A stretch of 64,000 nucleotides of DNA from Hyphomicrobiales bacterium (GCA_900473175.1 UCKM01000020.1:1-64000); one strand, 5' to 3'. Positions 55,747-64,000 are shown, counted from the first letter of the stretch. The notes: generated from the letters alone by a model not told the origin. A program made the numbers and translations.

Positions 55747-55783
55747 TCACGGCCAGGTCCTCAGGATCTGGCCGTGAATTTTT
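55747..55783 (+). terminator. Terminator-like hairpin between phnD and phnE
   Basis: TCACGGCCAG (55747-55756) pairs perfectly with CTGGCCGTGA (55768-55777) and is followed by A then TTTTT (55779-55783). It sits 15 bases after the phnD stop. It probably limits read-through into the permease genes. Confidence 0.8.
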
Positions 55784-55804
55784 GTGCGCTCGAAGGATTG
55801 ATTG

Positions 55805-56773
55805 ATGAGCCAGGCCATTTCAGCCGAACTTTCGCCCGATGGCATCCAGATCGAACGCCATTGGCAGGAGCTCGCGACTCGCCGCCGCGCCTATTCCTGG
55901 CTAATCGGGATCTGCCTTCTCGTAACTGTCGCTGGTTCGCTGTGGTTCGCCAATGAGTCGAATGCCGGTAAATTTTTCGACCGGCTGCCGCATTTCTTCG
56001 ATTTTGCCGGTGATCTTGTGCCGCGCGATGGTTGGGAAGTCTGGCGCGCGCTGTTCGATCTGCCTTCACCCTATTTCGACGGAAGCCTGAAATATGACTA
56101 CCCCGAAGGCCGCGTCTATCTGTTTGGCGGGTTCTATTTCCCCGAATATTTCTACAAGATGCTGGAAACGCTGAACATCGCGATCCTCTCAACCCTCGTC
56201 GGGTTTATCTTCGGGTTCTTCTTCTGCTTCCTTGCCGCCAAGAACCTCGTCAGGAACGGGCTCGTCCGCGGCATCGTGCGCCGCTTCATGGAAATTCTGC
56301 GCGCCTTTCCCGAGATCGTCATCGCCGGCTTCTTCGCGGCAATCCTGTCGCTCGGGCCTATTCCCGCGATGTTCGCGGTTGGTATTCATACCATTGGCGC
56401 CCTCGGCAAGCTGTTCTTCGAAGTGGTCGAAAATGCCGACATGAAGGCGGATGAAGGCTTGCGCGCTGCCGGCGCCAACTGGTTCGAACGAGTGGGTTTC
56501 GGCATCGTTCCGCAGGTCATGCCGAATTTCATGTCCTATGCCTTGCTGCGCCTCGAGATCAACGTGCGCGCTTCCACAATCATCGGTGCGGTGGGCGGCG
56601 GCGGTATCGGCGAAGAGCTGCGCCTGTCCATTGGTCGTGGCCACCAGGCGAAGACACTCGCCATCGTGCTGCTGCTGCTGGTGACCATCATTGCCGTCGA
56701 TCAGTTTTCCGCCTGGCTGCGCCGCCGTCTCGTCGGCAATCAGGCATTCGCCTTCGGGGGCAAGCAATCATGA
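55805..56773 (+). CDS. phnE: Phosphonate ABC transporter permease 1
   Basis: 322 residues, about six membrane segments. The N-terminal 40 residues are cytosolic. The EAA-type region is around ADEGLRAAGANWFERVGFGI and the late block INVRASTIIGAVGGGGIGEE is conserved in PhnE. AAGGA lies 8 bases before the ATG. Overlaps the second phnE by 4 bases. Confidence 0.93.
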   Translation: MSQAISAELSPDGIQIERHWQELATRRRAYSWLIGICLLVTVAGSLWFANESNAGKFFDRLPHFFDFAGDLVPRDGWEVWRALFDLPSPYFDGSLKYDYPEGRVYLFGGFYFPEYFYKMLETLNIAILSTLVGFIFGFFFCFLAAKNLVRNGLVRGIVRRFMEILRAFPEIVIAGFFAAILSLGPIPAMFAVGIHTIGALGKLFFEVVENADMKADEGLRAAGANWFERVGFGIVPQVMPNFMSYALLRLEINVRASTIIGAVGGGGIGEELRLSIGRGHQAKTLAIVLLLLVTIIAVDQFSAWLRRRLVGNQAFAFGGKQS

Positions 56774-58101
56774 ATGCGCTGTCGTCCACCGCAATCGCCG
56801 ATTTTGAAACGCGCTATCCCGAGGTGTTCAATCCACCGCTGTGGAAGCGCTTCATGCCGCTTTTCATCGCTGCCGGCATCGTTCTCTACGTCGCCTATTG
56901 CTGGTGGTTCTTTTCCATAGGCACCGTCATTGCCGGCGGCCAGTGGCAGCGCGCCGAACTCTATGCACGTGACTGGATATCCTACGCCGTCAAGGCGACC
57001 GTGAAGATGACGCCTGAAGCGACGACCGTGTCGTATCCGCGGTTCTCAGAACTCGGCGACAACCCCAATCCGGATTGGATCGTGAAGGCAGACAACAACA
57101 TCACGGTGCGGTTCGGTTCGGGCAAGGCGCTCGACATCAATGATCAGCAGGTGGTCGCGACGCGGGGCGGTGAAAGCCTGACCATCCTTATCGAGCCGGA
57201 TGGGGCGAAACCGCAAGGCCCGCTGCCAAAATGGGCCGCGCTGAAAGAGGACCAGGTCACCGTCAATTTCGGATTTGCCGGGCAGGCTGACATCATCCCG
57301 CAGCGCGTCGTCATCAGCCGGCGCTTCCTGGGCTGGGCAAATTTCATCTTCGATACCGCTTCGCCATTCTGGAACAAGTCGTTGGGCGAGGTGGCATCGA
57401 TGATCGTCAGCGGCGAGCGCATCAAGCCTGAAATGTCCAATGCCGCTCTCGCCTTCGACAATATCTGGTACAACGCGTCGTGGCAGCACGGCGATGTGTG
57501 GACCAAGCTCTTGCAAACCATCGTCATGGCCTTCATGGGCACGCTGCTGGCAACGCTGGTTTCGTTTCCGCTGGCCTTTGTCGCTGCGCGCAACATCATG
57601 CCGAATTTCTTCGCCAATCAGATCACCAAACGCTTCTTCGATTTTCTGCGGTCGGTCGACATGCTGATCTGGGCCTTGTTCTTTACCCGTGCTTTCGGCC
57701 CCGGGCCGCTCGCCGGCATTTCGGCCATCTTCTTCACCGATACCGGTACGCTCGGCAAGGTCTATTCCGAGACGCTAGAGAACATCGACGACAAGCAGCG
57801 CGAGGGCGTCAAATCGGTCGGCGCATCGCCAGCGAATGTGCAGCGTTACGGCGTCGTGCCGCAGGTACTGCCGGTTTTCGCCAGCCAGGCGCTTTATTTC
57901 TGGGAGTCCAATACGCGCTCGGCGACGATCATCGGTGCGGTCGGGGCAGGCGGGATAGGTTTGAAGCTGTGGGAGGCCATGCGCACCAATACGAACTGGC
58001 ACAATGTCGCCTATATGGTTGTGCTCATTCTGATCGTCATCTTCATCTTCGACAACATATCCAATGCACTACGGTCGAGATTGACCGGGAAGCAGGGCTA
58101 G
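56770..58101 (+). CDS. phnE: Phosphonate ABC transporter permease 2, with long periplasmic insert
   Basis: 443 residues, much longer than a plain PhnE. One membrane segment (about residues 32-52) is followed by a hydrophilic region of some 190 residues, then the permease core from about residue 245 (LLQTIVMAFMGTLLATLVS). The conserved SATIIGAVGAGGIGLKLWE is near the end. The first permease lacks this insert. The two probably form a heterodimer. Confidence 0.92.
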   Translation: MNALSSTAIADFETRYPEVFNPPLWKRFMPLFIAAGIVLYVAYCWWFFSIGTVIAGGQWQRAELYARDWISYAVKATVKMTPEATTVSYPRFSELGDNPNPDWIVKADNNITVRFGSGKALDINDQQVVATRGGESLTILIEPDGAKPQGPLPKWAALKEDQVTVNFGFAGQADIIPQRVVISRRFLGWANFIFDTASPFWNKSLGEVASMIVSGERIKPEMSNAALAFDNIWYNASWQHGDVWTKLLQTIVMAFMGTLLATLVSFPLAFVAARNIMPNFFANQITKRFFDFLRSVDMLIWALFFTRAFGPGPLAGISAIFFTDTGTLGKVYSETLENIDDKQREGVKSVGASPANVQRYGVVPQVLPVFASQALYFWESNTRSATIIGAVGAGGIGLKLWEAMRTNTNWHNVAYMVVLILIVIFIFDNISNALRSRLTGKQG

Positions 58102-58183
58102 CCGAGAATTTGGTCCCGGACTATTCAAAGGCTTGTCATAATTGGAGCGTATCGCGAGACTGCTCCAGAGGAATCATACCGAT

Positions 58184-58891
58184 ATGCGTTATGCAATCTA
58201 TTTCACGCCGCCCGCGAGTGATCCGCTTTTGAAAGTGGCGGCCAACTGGCTCGGTAGAAATGCCTTTAGTGGCCAGCCGGTGAAATCACCGCAGATCCGC
58301 GATCTCGCGCATGCGGATTTCGCCCAGCTGACGGAATCGCCACGCCGCTACGGGTTTCACGCAACGCTGAAGGCGCCGTTTCACCTCGCCCATGGTTTCG
58401 AGGAGCGCGAGCTCCTTGCAGCGCTCATGCATTTTGCCTCGTCTATCGATCCTGTCGAAATCCCAAAATTGCAAATCAGTTGCCTCGACGGGTTTTTCGC
58501 GCTCGTTCCGACCGAACCTCTGGACCGGCTCAATCAGCTGGCGAATGATGTCGTTGTTGCATTCGACCGGTTTCGCGCTCCGCCCACTGAGCACGAGATC
58601 AGGCGGCGCAATCCGGAGCAGATGAGCGTTTCGCAACAACGCAATCTCGAACAGTGGGGTTACCCCTACGTGTTTGAAGATTTTCGCTTTCATATGACGC
58701 TCACCGGGCCGGTACCTGAGCCTGACCGGCCGAAGATCGAGCACATATTGAGCGAATTTCTTGATCCGGTGCTTGAAGAACCGGTCGAGATCAACAATCT
58801 CGCTTTGTTTACCGAAGCTGAACCCGGATTTCCCTTCGAGATAAACTCGCTGCACCCCCTTGCAGGAACGAACAGAAGAAAGACTGCCTGA
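58184..58891 (+). CDS. DUF1045 phosphonate-operon protein, two-histidine phosphoesterase fold
   Basis: 235 residues. Two H-x-T-L motifs are visible, His59-Ala-Thr-Leu in YGFHATLKAP and His170-Met-Thr-Leu in FRFHMTLTGP, diagnostic of the 2H phosphoesterase superfamily. The family is found in many phn operons of unclear role. It lies 82 bases after phnE and directly before phnM. A cyclic ribose phosphate is a reasonable substrate guess. ATG at 58184 is chosen; the frame opens by a TTG at 58142. Confidence 0.85.
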   Translation: MRYAIYFTPPASDPLLKVAANWLGRNAFSGQPVKSPQIRDLAHADFAQLTESPRRYGFHATLKAPFHLAHGFEERELLAALMHFASSIDPVEIPKLQISCLDGFFALVPTEPLDRLNQLANDVVVAFDRFRAPPTEHEIRRRNPEQMSVSQQRNLEQWGYPYVFEDFRFHMTLTGPVPEPDRPKIEHILSEFLDPVLEEPVEINNLALFTEAEPGFPFEINSLHPLAGTNRRKTA

Positions 58892-58892
58892 A

Positions 58893-60032
58893 ATGTCCGC
58901 CGAATTGATCTTGAACAATGCGAAAATCGTCCTCGAGCATGAGGTCATCCTGGGCTCGGTCCTGATAAGAGACGGCAGGATCGCCGATATCTCTGAAGGC
59001 CTGGGCAGCGGCGGCGACGACTTCGAGGGCGACTATCTCATTCCCGGTCTGGTCGAACTGCACACCGACCATCTGGAAGGCCACTACGCGCCGCGCCCGC
59101 GCGTGCGCTGGAACCCGATTGCCGCCGTCCTCGCGCATGATGCGCAGATTGCCACCTCCGGCATCACCACGGTGCTCGACGCCTTGCGTGTCGGCATGGA
59201 CGAGGATGCGGACATGACGGCGGAGGAGATGCGCAAACTTGGCAACGCGATCGAAGACAGTGTGAACCAGGACCGACTGCGCGCCGACCATTATCTGCAT
59301 CTGCGTTGTGAAGTCTCGGCGCCTGATTGCCTCGCGAGTTTCCACCATTTTGACGGCGACAGCCGCGTCAAGCTCGCCTCGTTGATGGATCACGCGCCGG
59401 GTCAGCGCCAGTTTGTCAATCTGGAAACCTATGCCTATTACTATCAGCGCAAGCTGAAGCTCAGCGACCATGACTTCAACCTGTTCTGCGAGAAGCGCAT
59501 GGCGCAATCGGCTGAGAATTCAGCACCGCAGCGCAAGGCGCTTTCAGACCTTTGCCGCGAACGCGGCATCGTGCTCGCAAGCCACGATGATGCGACTGTT
59601 GCGCATGTCGAGGAAGCGATCGAGCAGGGCATCCACGTTGCCGAGTTTCCGACAACGCTTGAAGCCGCCGCCGCCTCGAAAGAGGCGGGCCTTGCGGTGC
59701 TGATGGGCGCACCGAACGTGGTGCGCGGCGGATCGCATTCGGGCAATGTCTCGGCACGCGAACTGGTAGAGCACGGTTATCTGGATATTCTGTCGTCCGA
59801 TTATATTCCGTTCAGCCTGATCCAATCGGCGTTCTTCATGAGCGAAACTGTCGATGGCATTGCCCTGTCGGACGCGGTGCGCCTGGTGACCAAGAACCCG
59901 GCCGAGTCGATTGGTTTCGACGATCGCGGCGTGATCGAAGTCGGCAAACGCGCCGACCTTGTACGGGTTCGCGTCGATGAACACATTCCGGTGGTGCGCA
60001 CAGTGTGGCGGGAAGGCCGCAGAGTGGTATGA
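58893..60032 (+). CDS. phnM: Alpha-D-ribose 1-methylphosphonate 5-triphosphate diphosphatase
   Basis: Amidohydrolase of 379 residues that removes diphosphate from the ribosyl triphosphate phosphonate intermediate. Metal ligands are in VELHTDHLEGHY and further His/Asp residues in LASHDDATVAHVEEA. ATG at 58893 is nested just after the DUF1045 stop. Overlaps phnN (ATGA). Confidence 0.95.
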   Translation: MSAELILNNAKIVLEHEVILGSVLIRDGRIADISEGLGSGGDDFEGDYLIPGLVELHTDHLEGHYAPRPRVRWNPIAAVLAHDAQIATSGITTVLDALRVGMDEDADMTAEEMRKLGNAIEDSVNQDRLRADHYLHLRCEVSAPDCLASFHHFDGDSRVKLASLMDHAPGQRQFVNLETYAYYYQRKLKLSDHDFNLFCEKRMAQSAENSAPQRKALSDLCRERGIVLASHDDATVAHVEEAIEQGIHVAEFPTTLEAAAASKEAGLAVLMGAPNVVRGGSHSGNVSARELVEHGYLDILSSDYIPFSLIQSAFFMSETVDGIALSDAVRLVTKNPAESIGFDDRGVIEVGKRADLVRVRVDEHIPVVRTVWREGRRVV

Positions 60033-60658
60033 TGGCTGCTGCGATGATCGAACGCGCGCTCAACCCGGCGTCGGCGCCGTTGCGCAATGGCGCTTTCGTG
60101 GCTGTCGTGGGCCCGAGCGGCGCGGGGAAAGATACGATAATCGAATACGCTCGCGCCGCACTCGCCAACGAGCCTGGCTTTCATTTTGTGCGCCGCGTGG
60201 TCACGCGTCCATCGTCGGTCGACACCGAGGATCATGATACGCTGAGCGAGGATCAGTTCCTGGTGGCGAGGCGGGCAGGGGCCTTTTGCCACTATTGGGA
60301 TGCCCATGGTTTGCACTATGGCCTGCCGAAATCGGTCGACGATGAGATTGAACGCGGCGGCGTCGCAATCGCCAATGTCTCCCGCGGGATTCTGCCGGCG
60401 CTTCGCACAGCCTATGCCAACCTACTTGTTGTTCACATTGTAGCTTCGCCGGAAGTGCTGGCCAAGCGGCTTGCGTCGCGCGGGCGCGAGGACGCCGACG
60501 AGATCCGCCGCCGGCTCGAACGCGCTGTACCCAATCCATGCGACCCGGCCGATGCCGTGATGATCGACAATTCCGGCGCTGTCGCCCTTGCGGGCGACGA
60601 GTTCGTCGCTGTGCTGAAGAAATCTGCGGCATTTATTGCCGTTTCAGAACAGATATAA
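60029..60658 (+). CDS. phnN: Ribose 1,5-bisphosphate phosphokinase
   Basis: Guanylate-kinase-fold protein of 209 residues forming PRPP from ribose 1,5-bisphosphate. P-loop VVGPSGAGKDTII near residue 25; FVRRVVTRPSS and HYWDAHGLHYGLP bind the acceptor. The start overlaps the phnM stop; ATG at 60032 or 60044 is possible. Last gene of the phn operon, closed by a terminator. Confidence 0.94.
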   Translation: MMAAAMIERALNPASAPLRNGAFVAVVGPSGAGKDTIIEYARAALANEPGFHFVRRVVTRPSSVDTEDHDTLSEDQFLVARRAGAFCHYWDAHGLHYGLPKSVDDEIERGGVAIANVSRGILPALRTAYANLLVVHIVASPEVLAKRLASRGREDADEIRRRLERAVPNPCDPADAVMIDNSGAVALAGDEFVAVLKKSAAFIAVSEQI

Positions 60659-60682
60659 GCGGCTGCCCGTCCAAGAAACAAC

Positions 60683-60709
60683 AATCCGGAGGCGCACCCC
60701 CGGATTTTT
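60683..60709 (+). terminator. Intrinsic terminator of the phn operon
   Basis: AATCCGG (60683-60689) pairs with CCGGATT (60700-60706), extended by GG/CC inside one mismatch, then a run of T to 60709. It lies 25 bases after phnN and before the convergent porin stop. Confidence 0.9.
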
Positions 60710-60727
60710 ATGTGCGGCTCGAAGCGC

Positions 60728-61789
60728 TTAGAAATTGTGCTGGAAGCGGATGATACCACCGAGGGCGTCATCATTGACGAGAGTGCCATCCGGACGACGG
60801 AAGTCCTCGAACTTGGTGTAGTTGAGTTCTGGCGTGATGGTAAAGCCGGGAACAAGTTCATAGGCCACGTTGAGGGCAAAGGCATAAGTGCCTTCGGATT
60901 CGTAAGCGCCCTGTCCATTGATCGTTGCCTTGTCGGAAACCTTGGCGGCGAACCCGGCCCAGGCTGCCCAATCGCCCTGCCAGGGCGTCAGGAAGTTCCT
61001 CTGTATGCGCGTGTCATCATAGCCTGACTGGTAAGCGCCCATGGCCCAGACCTTTACCGCATCGGTGATGTTCACGTCCAAGCGGGCCTTGGCGGCAAAT
61101 GCTTCAACATTCGAATCGTAACCGAATATGCTGGAAATCGTACCCCAGGCCTGTTCATATTTCGCGCCAGCCATGACGTGCGGCGTGTAGCTGTCGATCA
61201 CATAGTCCGGATAGTCGTCGTGCACCGAACCCTGCTCGGCGGCGACGATGGCGGAAAAGCCATTGCCGCCGGTGAAGGTGTAGCTGATCTGGTTGCTTTG
61301 CCAGCTGTTGTAGTTGATCACGTCATCGTTGATGATATCACCCGCATAGCCATTCCAGGCGCCGAAGATTTCATCGGCAACGCCGACCTGGAAACCGCCG
61401 AGCTGAATGAAGGCTTGAGGAATGCTCGCGCCTTCGTCTGAGCCATCCTGATAGTCGAAGCGACTTTGAATATAGGAGCGCAATGTGCCGAGCTCTGTTT
61501 CAGAGCGGGCATCGAAGCGGATTTCCGCGCGGGTATGCTTGACCCAGGTGCCAAGCTCGCCGCCATTGTAAACATCATCGCCGCCCTGGGCGTCGTAGCG
61601 CACATAGCCGTTGATGTTGAGGCACGTTTCTGTTCCTGGGATATAAAAGAAGCCTTTGCCGTAGGCGTCGCAAACACGAACATATTCAACGGGCTCTGGC
61701 TCTGCCACGACGACCGCATCGGCGGCGCGCGCACCAGAAACTGCAGCCAGCGCCGCAGCAGAACCCAGGAGTAGGGACTTGATATTCAT
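60728..61789 (-). CDS. Outer-membrane porin (Omp2/RopA type)
   Basis: 353-residue 16-strand porin of the alphaproteobacterial Omp2 family. Signal peptide MNIKSLLLGSAAALAAVSG ends near ARA-ADA at residue 22. A YVRVCDAYGKGFFYIPGTE block and CLNINGYVRYDAQ supply the conserved disulfide pair, and FQHNF ends in the Phe required for BamA insertion. It is a general trimeric diffusion pore. Confidence 0.94.
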   Translation of the reverse strand: MNIKSLLLGSAAALAAVSGARAADAVVVAEPEPVEYVRVCDAYGKGFFYIPGTETCLNINGYVRYDAQGGDDVYNGGELGTWVKHTRAEIRFDARSETELGTLRSYIQSRFDYQDGSDEGASIPQAFIQLGGFQVGVADEIFGAWNGYAGDIINDDVINYNSWQSNQISYTFTGGNGFSAIVAAEQGSVHDDYPDYVIDSYTPHVMAGAKYEQAWGTISSIFGYDSNVEAFAAKARLDVNITDAVKVWAMGAYQSGYDDTRIQRNFLTPWQGDWAAWAGFAAKVSDKATINGQGAYESEGTYAFALNVAYELVPGFTITPELNYTKFEDFRRPDGTLVNDDALGGIIRFQHNF

Positions 61790-61930
61790 TTCGGATCTCC
61801 GATTGATTCAATGTACATAAGCTCGTGTCCCCGCACGACGCTTAGGCCTGTTCAATCGCTCGCGCAAAACGGTTCTGATCGCGAAATGTGGTTCCGAAAT
61901 CGGTGTTGCGGTTTTATCACGTAAAGACTA

Positions 61931-61978
61931 TCTGGCGTTGAATGTTTGGCCTTTGACTGCAACGCCAGATGGATTTTT
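61931..61978 (+). terminator. Isolated hairpin with T-run
   Basis: TCTGGCGTTG (61931-61940) and CAACGCCAGA (61960-61969) are perfectly complementary, and TTTTT follows at 61974-61978. No gene lies upstream on this strand except the divergent porin leader, so it could end a small RNA. No promoter was identified for it. Confidence 0.45.
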
Positions 61979-62296
61979 GGTTGTGTAAGCCATTGAGTTA
62001 TCGATATAAATTGCCCGACCAAGATGCCCAGAAGGAGAAGAATTGTGCTGCCGATCACCAGTTCGCCTGGGGCGCTGGCGTTGCGGCTCGTTCCTCGCGG
62101 CCGCGAAAAAACCCGTAAGATGGAACCACGCGTCAACCGCACCGCTTGCCAGCGCCACACGCAGTAAATCTCCAAGTTGTACCCTGGATGAATCGGACAA
62201 AAGTATAATTGTGCTAATGGTGTTTCTGTGTAATTAATTTTCATGCGGTGCAGTTTTTGGGCCGGAATACGGTACTCAATGTAAATTATTTTCATT

Positions 62297-62306
62297 CAAT
62301 CGATTG
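62297..62306. promoter_or_regulatory. Candidate LacI-type operator
   Basis: CAATCGATTG is a perfect palindrome with the central CG of many LacI-family sites, 31 bases before the alpha-galactosidase start. A sugar regulator would suit this position; nothing else supports it. Confidence 0.35.
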
Positions 62307-62337
62307 GTTGCACTGCCCGATTTGAGAGGGGAAATTC

Positions 62338-64000
62338 ATGAGGAAGAATATTTTAGTGTTTTTACTTTCGCTGATCCCGGCAGTCCCTTTACCTGCCACA
62401 GCAGTGACGCTGTTTTCGCAAGCGGTTCCTGAATCTGCCCCAGCGGCCACGGCATCTTCACCAGCGGTCCCTTTATCCGCCACAACGTTCACGTCATCTT
62501 CGACAGAGGTCCCTTTATCTGCCCCAGCGGCCACGGCATCTTCGCCAGCGGTCCCTTTATCTGCCACAACGTTCACGGCATCTTCGATAGCGGTCCCTTC
62601 TGCGCCACTTCCGCCTCTTCCACGCTTTGCCACTCCTTCCATGGGGTGGAATGCCTGGAACACGTTTCAATGCAACGTGAATGAGGACCTTATAAAGGGT
62701 GCCGCTGACGCTATCGCTTCCAATGGCATGAAGGACGCGGGTTACAGCTATGTAGTGATGGACGATTGCTGGACGCAAGGCTACTACGAAGACGGCAAGG
62801 CTGACGACGGGACCAGAAAATATCGCGACGAGAATGGTAGGCTTATCGTTAATACCAAACGATTCCCGAATGGGATCAAACCAATTGCGGATTATGTTCA
62901 CAGCAAGGGCTTGAAGTTTGGCATCTACTCTTCGCCAAGCAATTGGACTTGTGCTGCTTATCCTGGAAGTCTTGGCCATGAAGAAATAGACGCCCAAACC
63001 TTCGTCGAGTGGGGTGCTGACTATCTCAAATACGATCTTTGCGGTGGTCAGCAGCAAAGTTTTGCGAAGATGAGGGCCGCCTTAGATAAGTTTTCTCCCA
63101 ACAAGTACATCTATCTTGCAGGCAATCCTCAGCTGCGGCCATCGTCCGTGACGGACCCTTACCTGAATATATTGGATTCGGCCACCTTCGCCTTTGACGT
63201 AGCTCCAAACTGGGCTTCGATCACCTCCCATATCGACCAGATTGCACCTTTTGCCGGCTATAGCGTGCCTGGCTACACCAATTATGCCGACATGCTCGAA
63301 GTCGGCGTGGGTACTCAATTGACCGCGGACCAACAAAGGGCGCATTTTGGCATGTGGGCCATGTTGGCAGGTCCGTTGACAGCTGGGAATGACATTCGGT
63401 CCCAAAGCAAAGACACGCTTAAAATATTGACTAATAAGGATATTATCGCAATTGATCAGGACAAATTGCAATTGCAGGCAATGATGCTTGCAGGTTATTC
63501 GGAACAAAACAGCAAAATCACGGTATGGCAGCGCCCACTTGCTGAAAGCGGCGTACGGGCAGTCCTGGTATTGAATCGCGGCAGTGCGGCAGCAACTGTC
63601 CCGCTGAAGTTTGCCGATTTCGGACTTTCGGGTTCCGTACACGTGAACAGTCTGTGGGATAGCGTCGATCTCGGCGCGAAAACCGATAAGATAGATGTCA
63701 ACGTCCCCGCAACGGGATCGGTTGTGCTCAGGTTGAGGGGAGAGGAGGCCAAGCTTGCAGGCACAGTTGACCTTACCAGCCAGCCATGGATCTATGCTGC
63801 CGAAACTGCCAAGCAGAAAGATTGTACTGGTCAGGACATTTATTATTGCTGGAAAAGCGATCCACAACAGGCAAGGAGCGGTCTGCTGCCACGGATCGTT
63901 GTCAAGAATACCCAGATTGTTGCGGTCGATTCTAAGCAGGTGAAGTCGAGCAGCACCGCCTCCAGTCTTCAGATCGGCACGGAGATCTTCGACCACGGTT
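62338..64000 (+). CDS. Secreted GH27 alpha-galactosidase with repeat linker (partial)
   Basis: At least 554 residues; it runs off the window end. Signal peptide MRKNILVFLLSLIPAV, then a linker of five 14-residue repeats (19-88), then a GH27 catalytic domain from about residue 100 (SMGWNAWNTFQ). Asp233 in LKYDLCGG is the expected nucleophile and Asp287 in FAFDVAPNW the acid/base. LAGPLTAGNDIR and IIAIDQDKLQLQ are family signatures. GAGGGG lies 7 bases before the ATG. Use of TTA and ATA codons differs from its neighbours, suggesting acquisition. Residues after 480 form an extra C-terminal region. Confidence 0.88.
   Translation, partial: MRKNILVFLLSLIPAVPLPATAVTLFSQAVPESAPAATASSPAVPLSATTFTSSSTEVPLSAPAATASSPAVPLSATTFTASSIAVPSAPLPPLPRFATPSMGWNAWNTFQCNVNEDLIKGAADAIASNGMKDAGYSYVVMDDCWTQGYYEDGKADDGTRKYRDENGRLIVNTKRFPNGIKPIADYVHSKGLKFGIYSSPSNWTCAAYPGSLGHEEIDAQTFVEWGADYLKYDLCGGQQQSFAKMRAALDKFSPNKYIYLAGNPQLRPSSVTDPYLNILDSATFAFDVAPNWASITSHIDQIAPFAGYSVPGYTNYADMLEVGVGTQLTADQQRAHFGMWAMLAGPLTAGNDIRSQSKDTLKILTNKDIIAIDQDKLQLQAMMLAGYSEQNSKITVWQRPLAESGVRAVLVLNRGSAAATVPLKFADFGLSGSVHVNSLWDSVDLGAKTDKIDVNVPATGSVVLRLRGEEAKLAGTVDLTSQPWIYAAETAKQKDCTGQDIYYCWKSDPQQARSGLLPRIVVKNTQIVAVDSKQVKSSSTASSLQIGTEIFDHG
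62392..62601 (+). repeat. Five tandem 42-base repeats in the galactosidase gene
   Basis: Units at 62392, 62434, 62476, 62518 and 62560, each 14 codons ending in a VP or VPL-type motif. Units 2-3 and 4-5 form a higher 84-base duplication differing at about 7-10 positions. The encoded Ser/Thr/Ala/Pro-rich linker is probably flexible and extended. Confidence 0.9.

Larger units (their letters stand above)
61790..62337. other. Long intergenic region between porin and alpha-galactosidase
   Basis: About 550 bases, becoming AT-rich on the right. It must hold both divergent promoters. It includes a plus-strand hairpin with T-run at 61931-61978 and a CAATCGATTG palindrome at 62297-62306. The minus-strand frames through it show no family features, apart from one hydrophobic stretch, and look like chance or decayed sequence. 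Confidence 0.5.

Noticed and set aside
61852-62295. Minus-strand frame of 147 codons
   Set aside because: One hydrophobic stretch only, no ribosome site, AT-rich noise and basic low-complexity composition; judged non-coding.
62292-63996. Minus-strand frames opposite the alpha-galactosidase
   Set aside because: The plus-strand frame holds all GH27 signatures; the repetitive minus product simply mirrors the tandem repeats.

Overview
The window reads as chromosomal DNA of an alphaproteobacterium of the order Rhizobiales, most likely Phyllobacteriaceae or Brucellaceae. It has a complete lipid A very-long-chain fatty acid locus with AcpXL, an Omp2-type porin, aerobic-route cobalamin genes (CobN, CobW, CobO, CobE) and a GntR-controlled phosphonate locus. 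GC content is high and reading frames are tightly packed, with many 4-base ATGA overlaps. The exception is the right edge, which is AT-richer. No tRNA, rRNA, insertion sequence or CRISPR array was recognised.

Layout. 1-362 holds palindromic intergenic repeats. 363-3455 (minus) is a ProXWV/ChoXWV-type quaternary-amine ABC transporter. 3838-4861 holds one hypothetical gene and a gene-poor stretch. 4862-6937 (minus) is a valine/isobutyrate degradation pair (acyl-CoA dehydrogenase, MmsB). 7046-24587 is a cobalamin region: cobQ; a B12 riboswitch leading cbtB-cbtA-cobP-cobW-cobN-cobO; then a TerB-like gene coupled to cobE and cobM; cobK and cbiD on the opposite strand; and cobA-cobB-cobC-cobD. 24584-30893 (minus) is a peptide-type ABC transporter operon headed by an M20 deacylase/peptidase. 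31207-31936 is a cassette of three small overlapping genes of unknown function, followed at 32128-36880 by a SoeABC-like cytoplasmic-facing molybdenum oxidoreductase.

36887-41710 (minus) is acpXL-fabF2XL-fabF1XL-adh2XL-lpxXL, which makes and attaches the very long acyl chain of lipid A. No fabZXL lies in it, and FabF2XL has lost its catalytic cysteine. 41817-47770 is mixed metabolism: a degenerate histidine phosphatase, an auxin-efflux-type carrier, succinate-semialdehyde dehydrogenase, aldose epimerase, a KdgK-like sugar kinase and an FMN-binding protein. 47796-60658 is a phosphonate C-P lyase locus: phnF divergent from phnGHIJKL, a hexapeptide acetyltransferase, phnCDEE, a DUF1045 protein, phnM and phnN, closed by a clear terminator. 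60728-61789 (minus) is a porin. 62338-64000 is a secreted GH27 alpha-galactosidase, cut by the window end, with a tandem-repeat linker.

How the parts fit. The riboswitch links cobalt uptake (CbtAB), the CobW chaperone and CobN chelatase to corrinoid status. The phn locus imports phosphonates and breaks them through the ribosyl-phosphonate route; a two-histidine phosphoesterase candidate (DUF1045) sits where PhnP is missing. Points most worth checking are the three-gene cassette beside the SoeABC-like enzyme, the catalytically dead ketosynthase partner, the pseudo-phosphatase, the DUF1045 gene, the TerB-like gene coupled to cobE, and the repeat-linker alpha-galactosidase.
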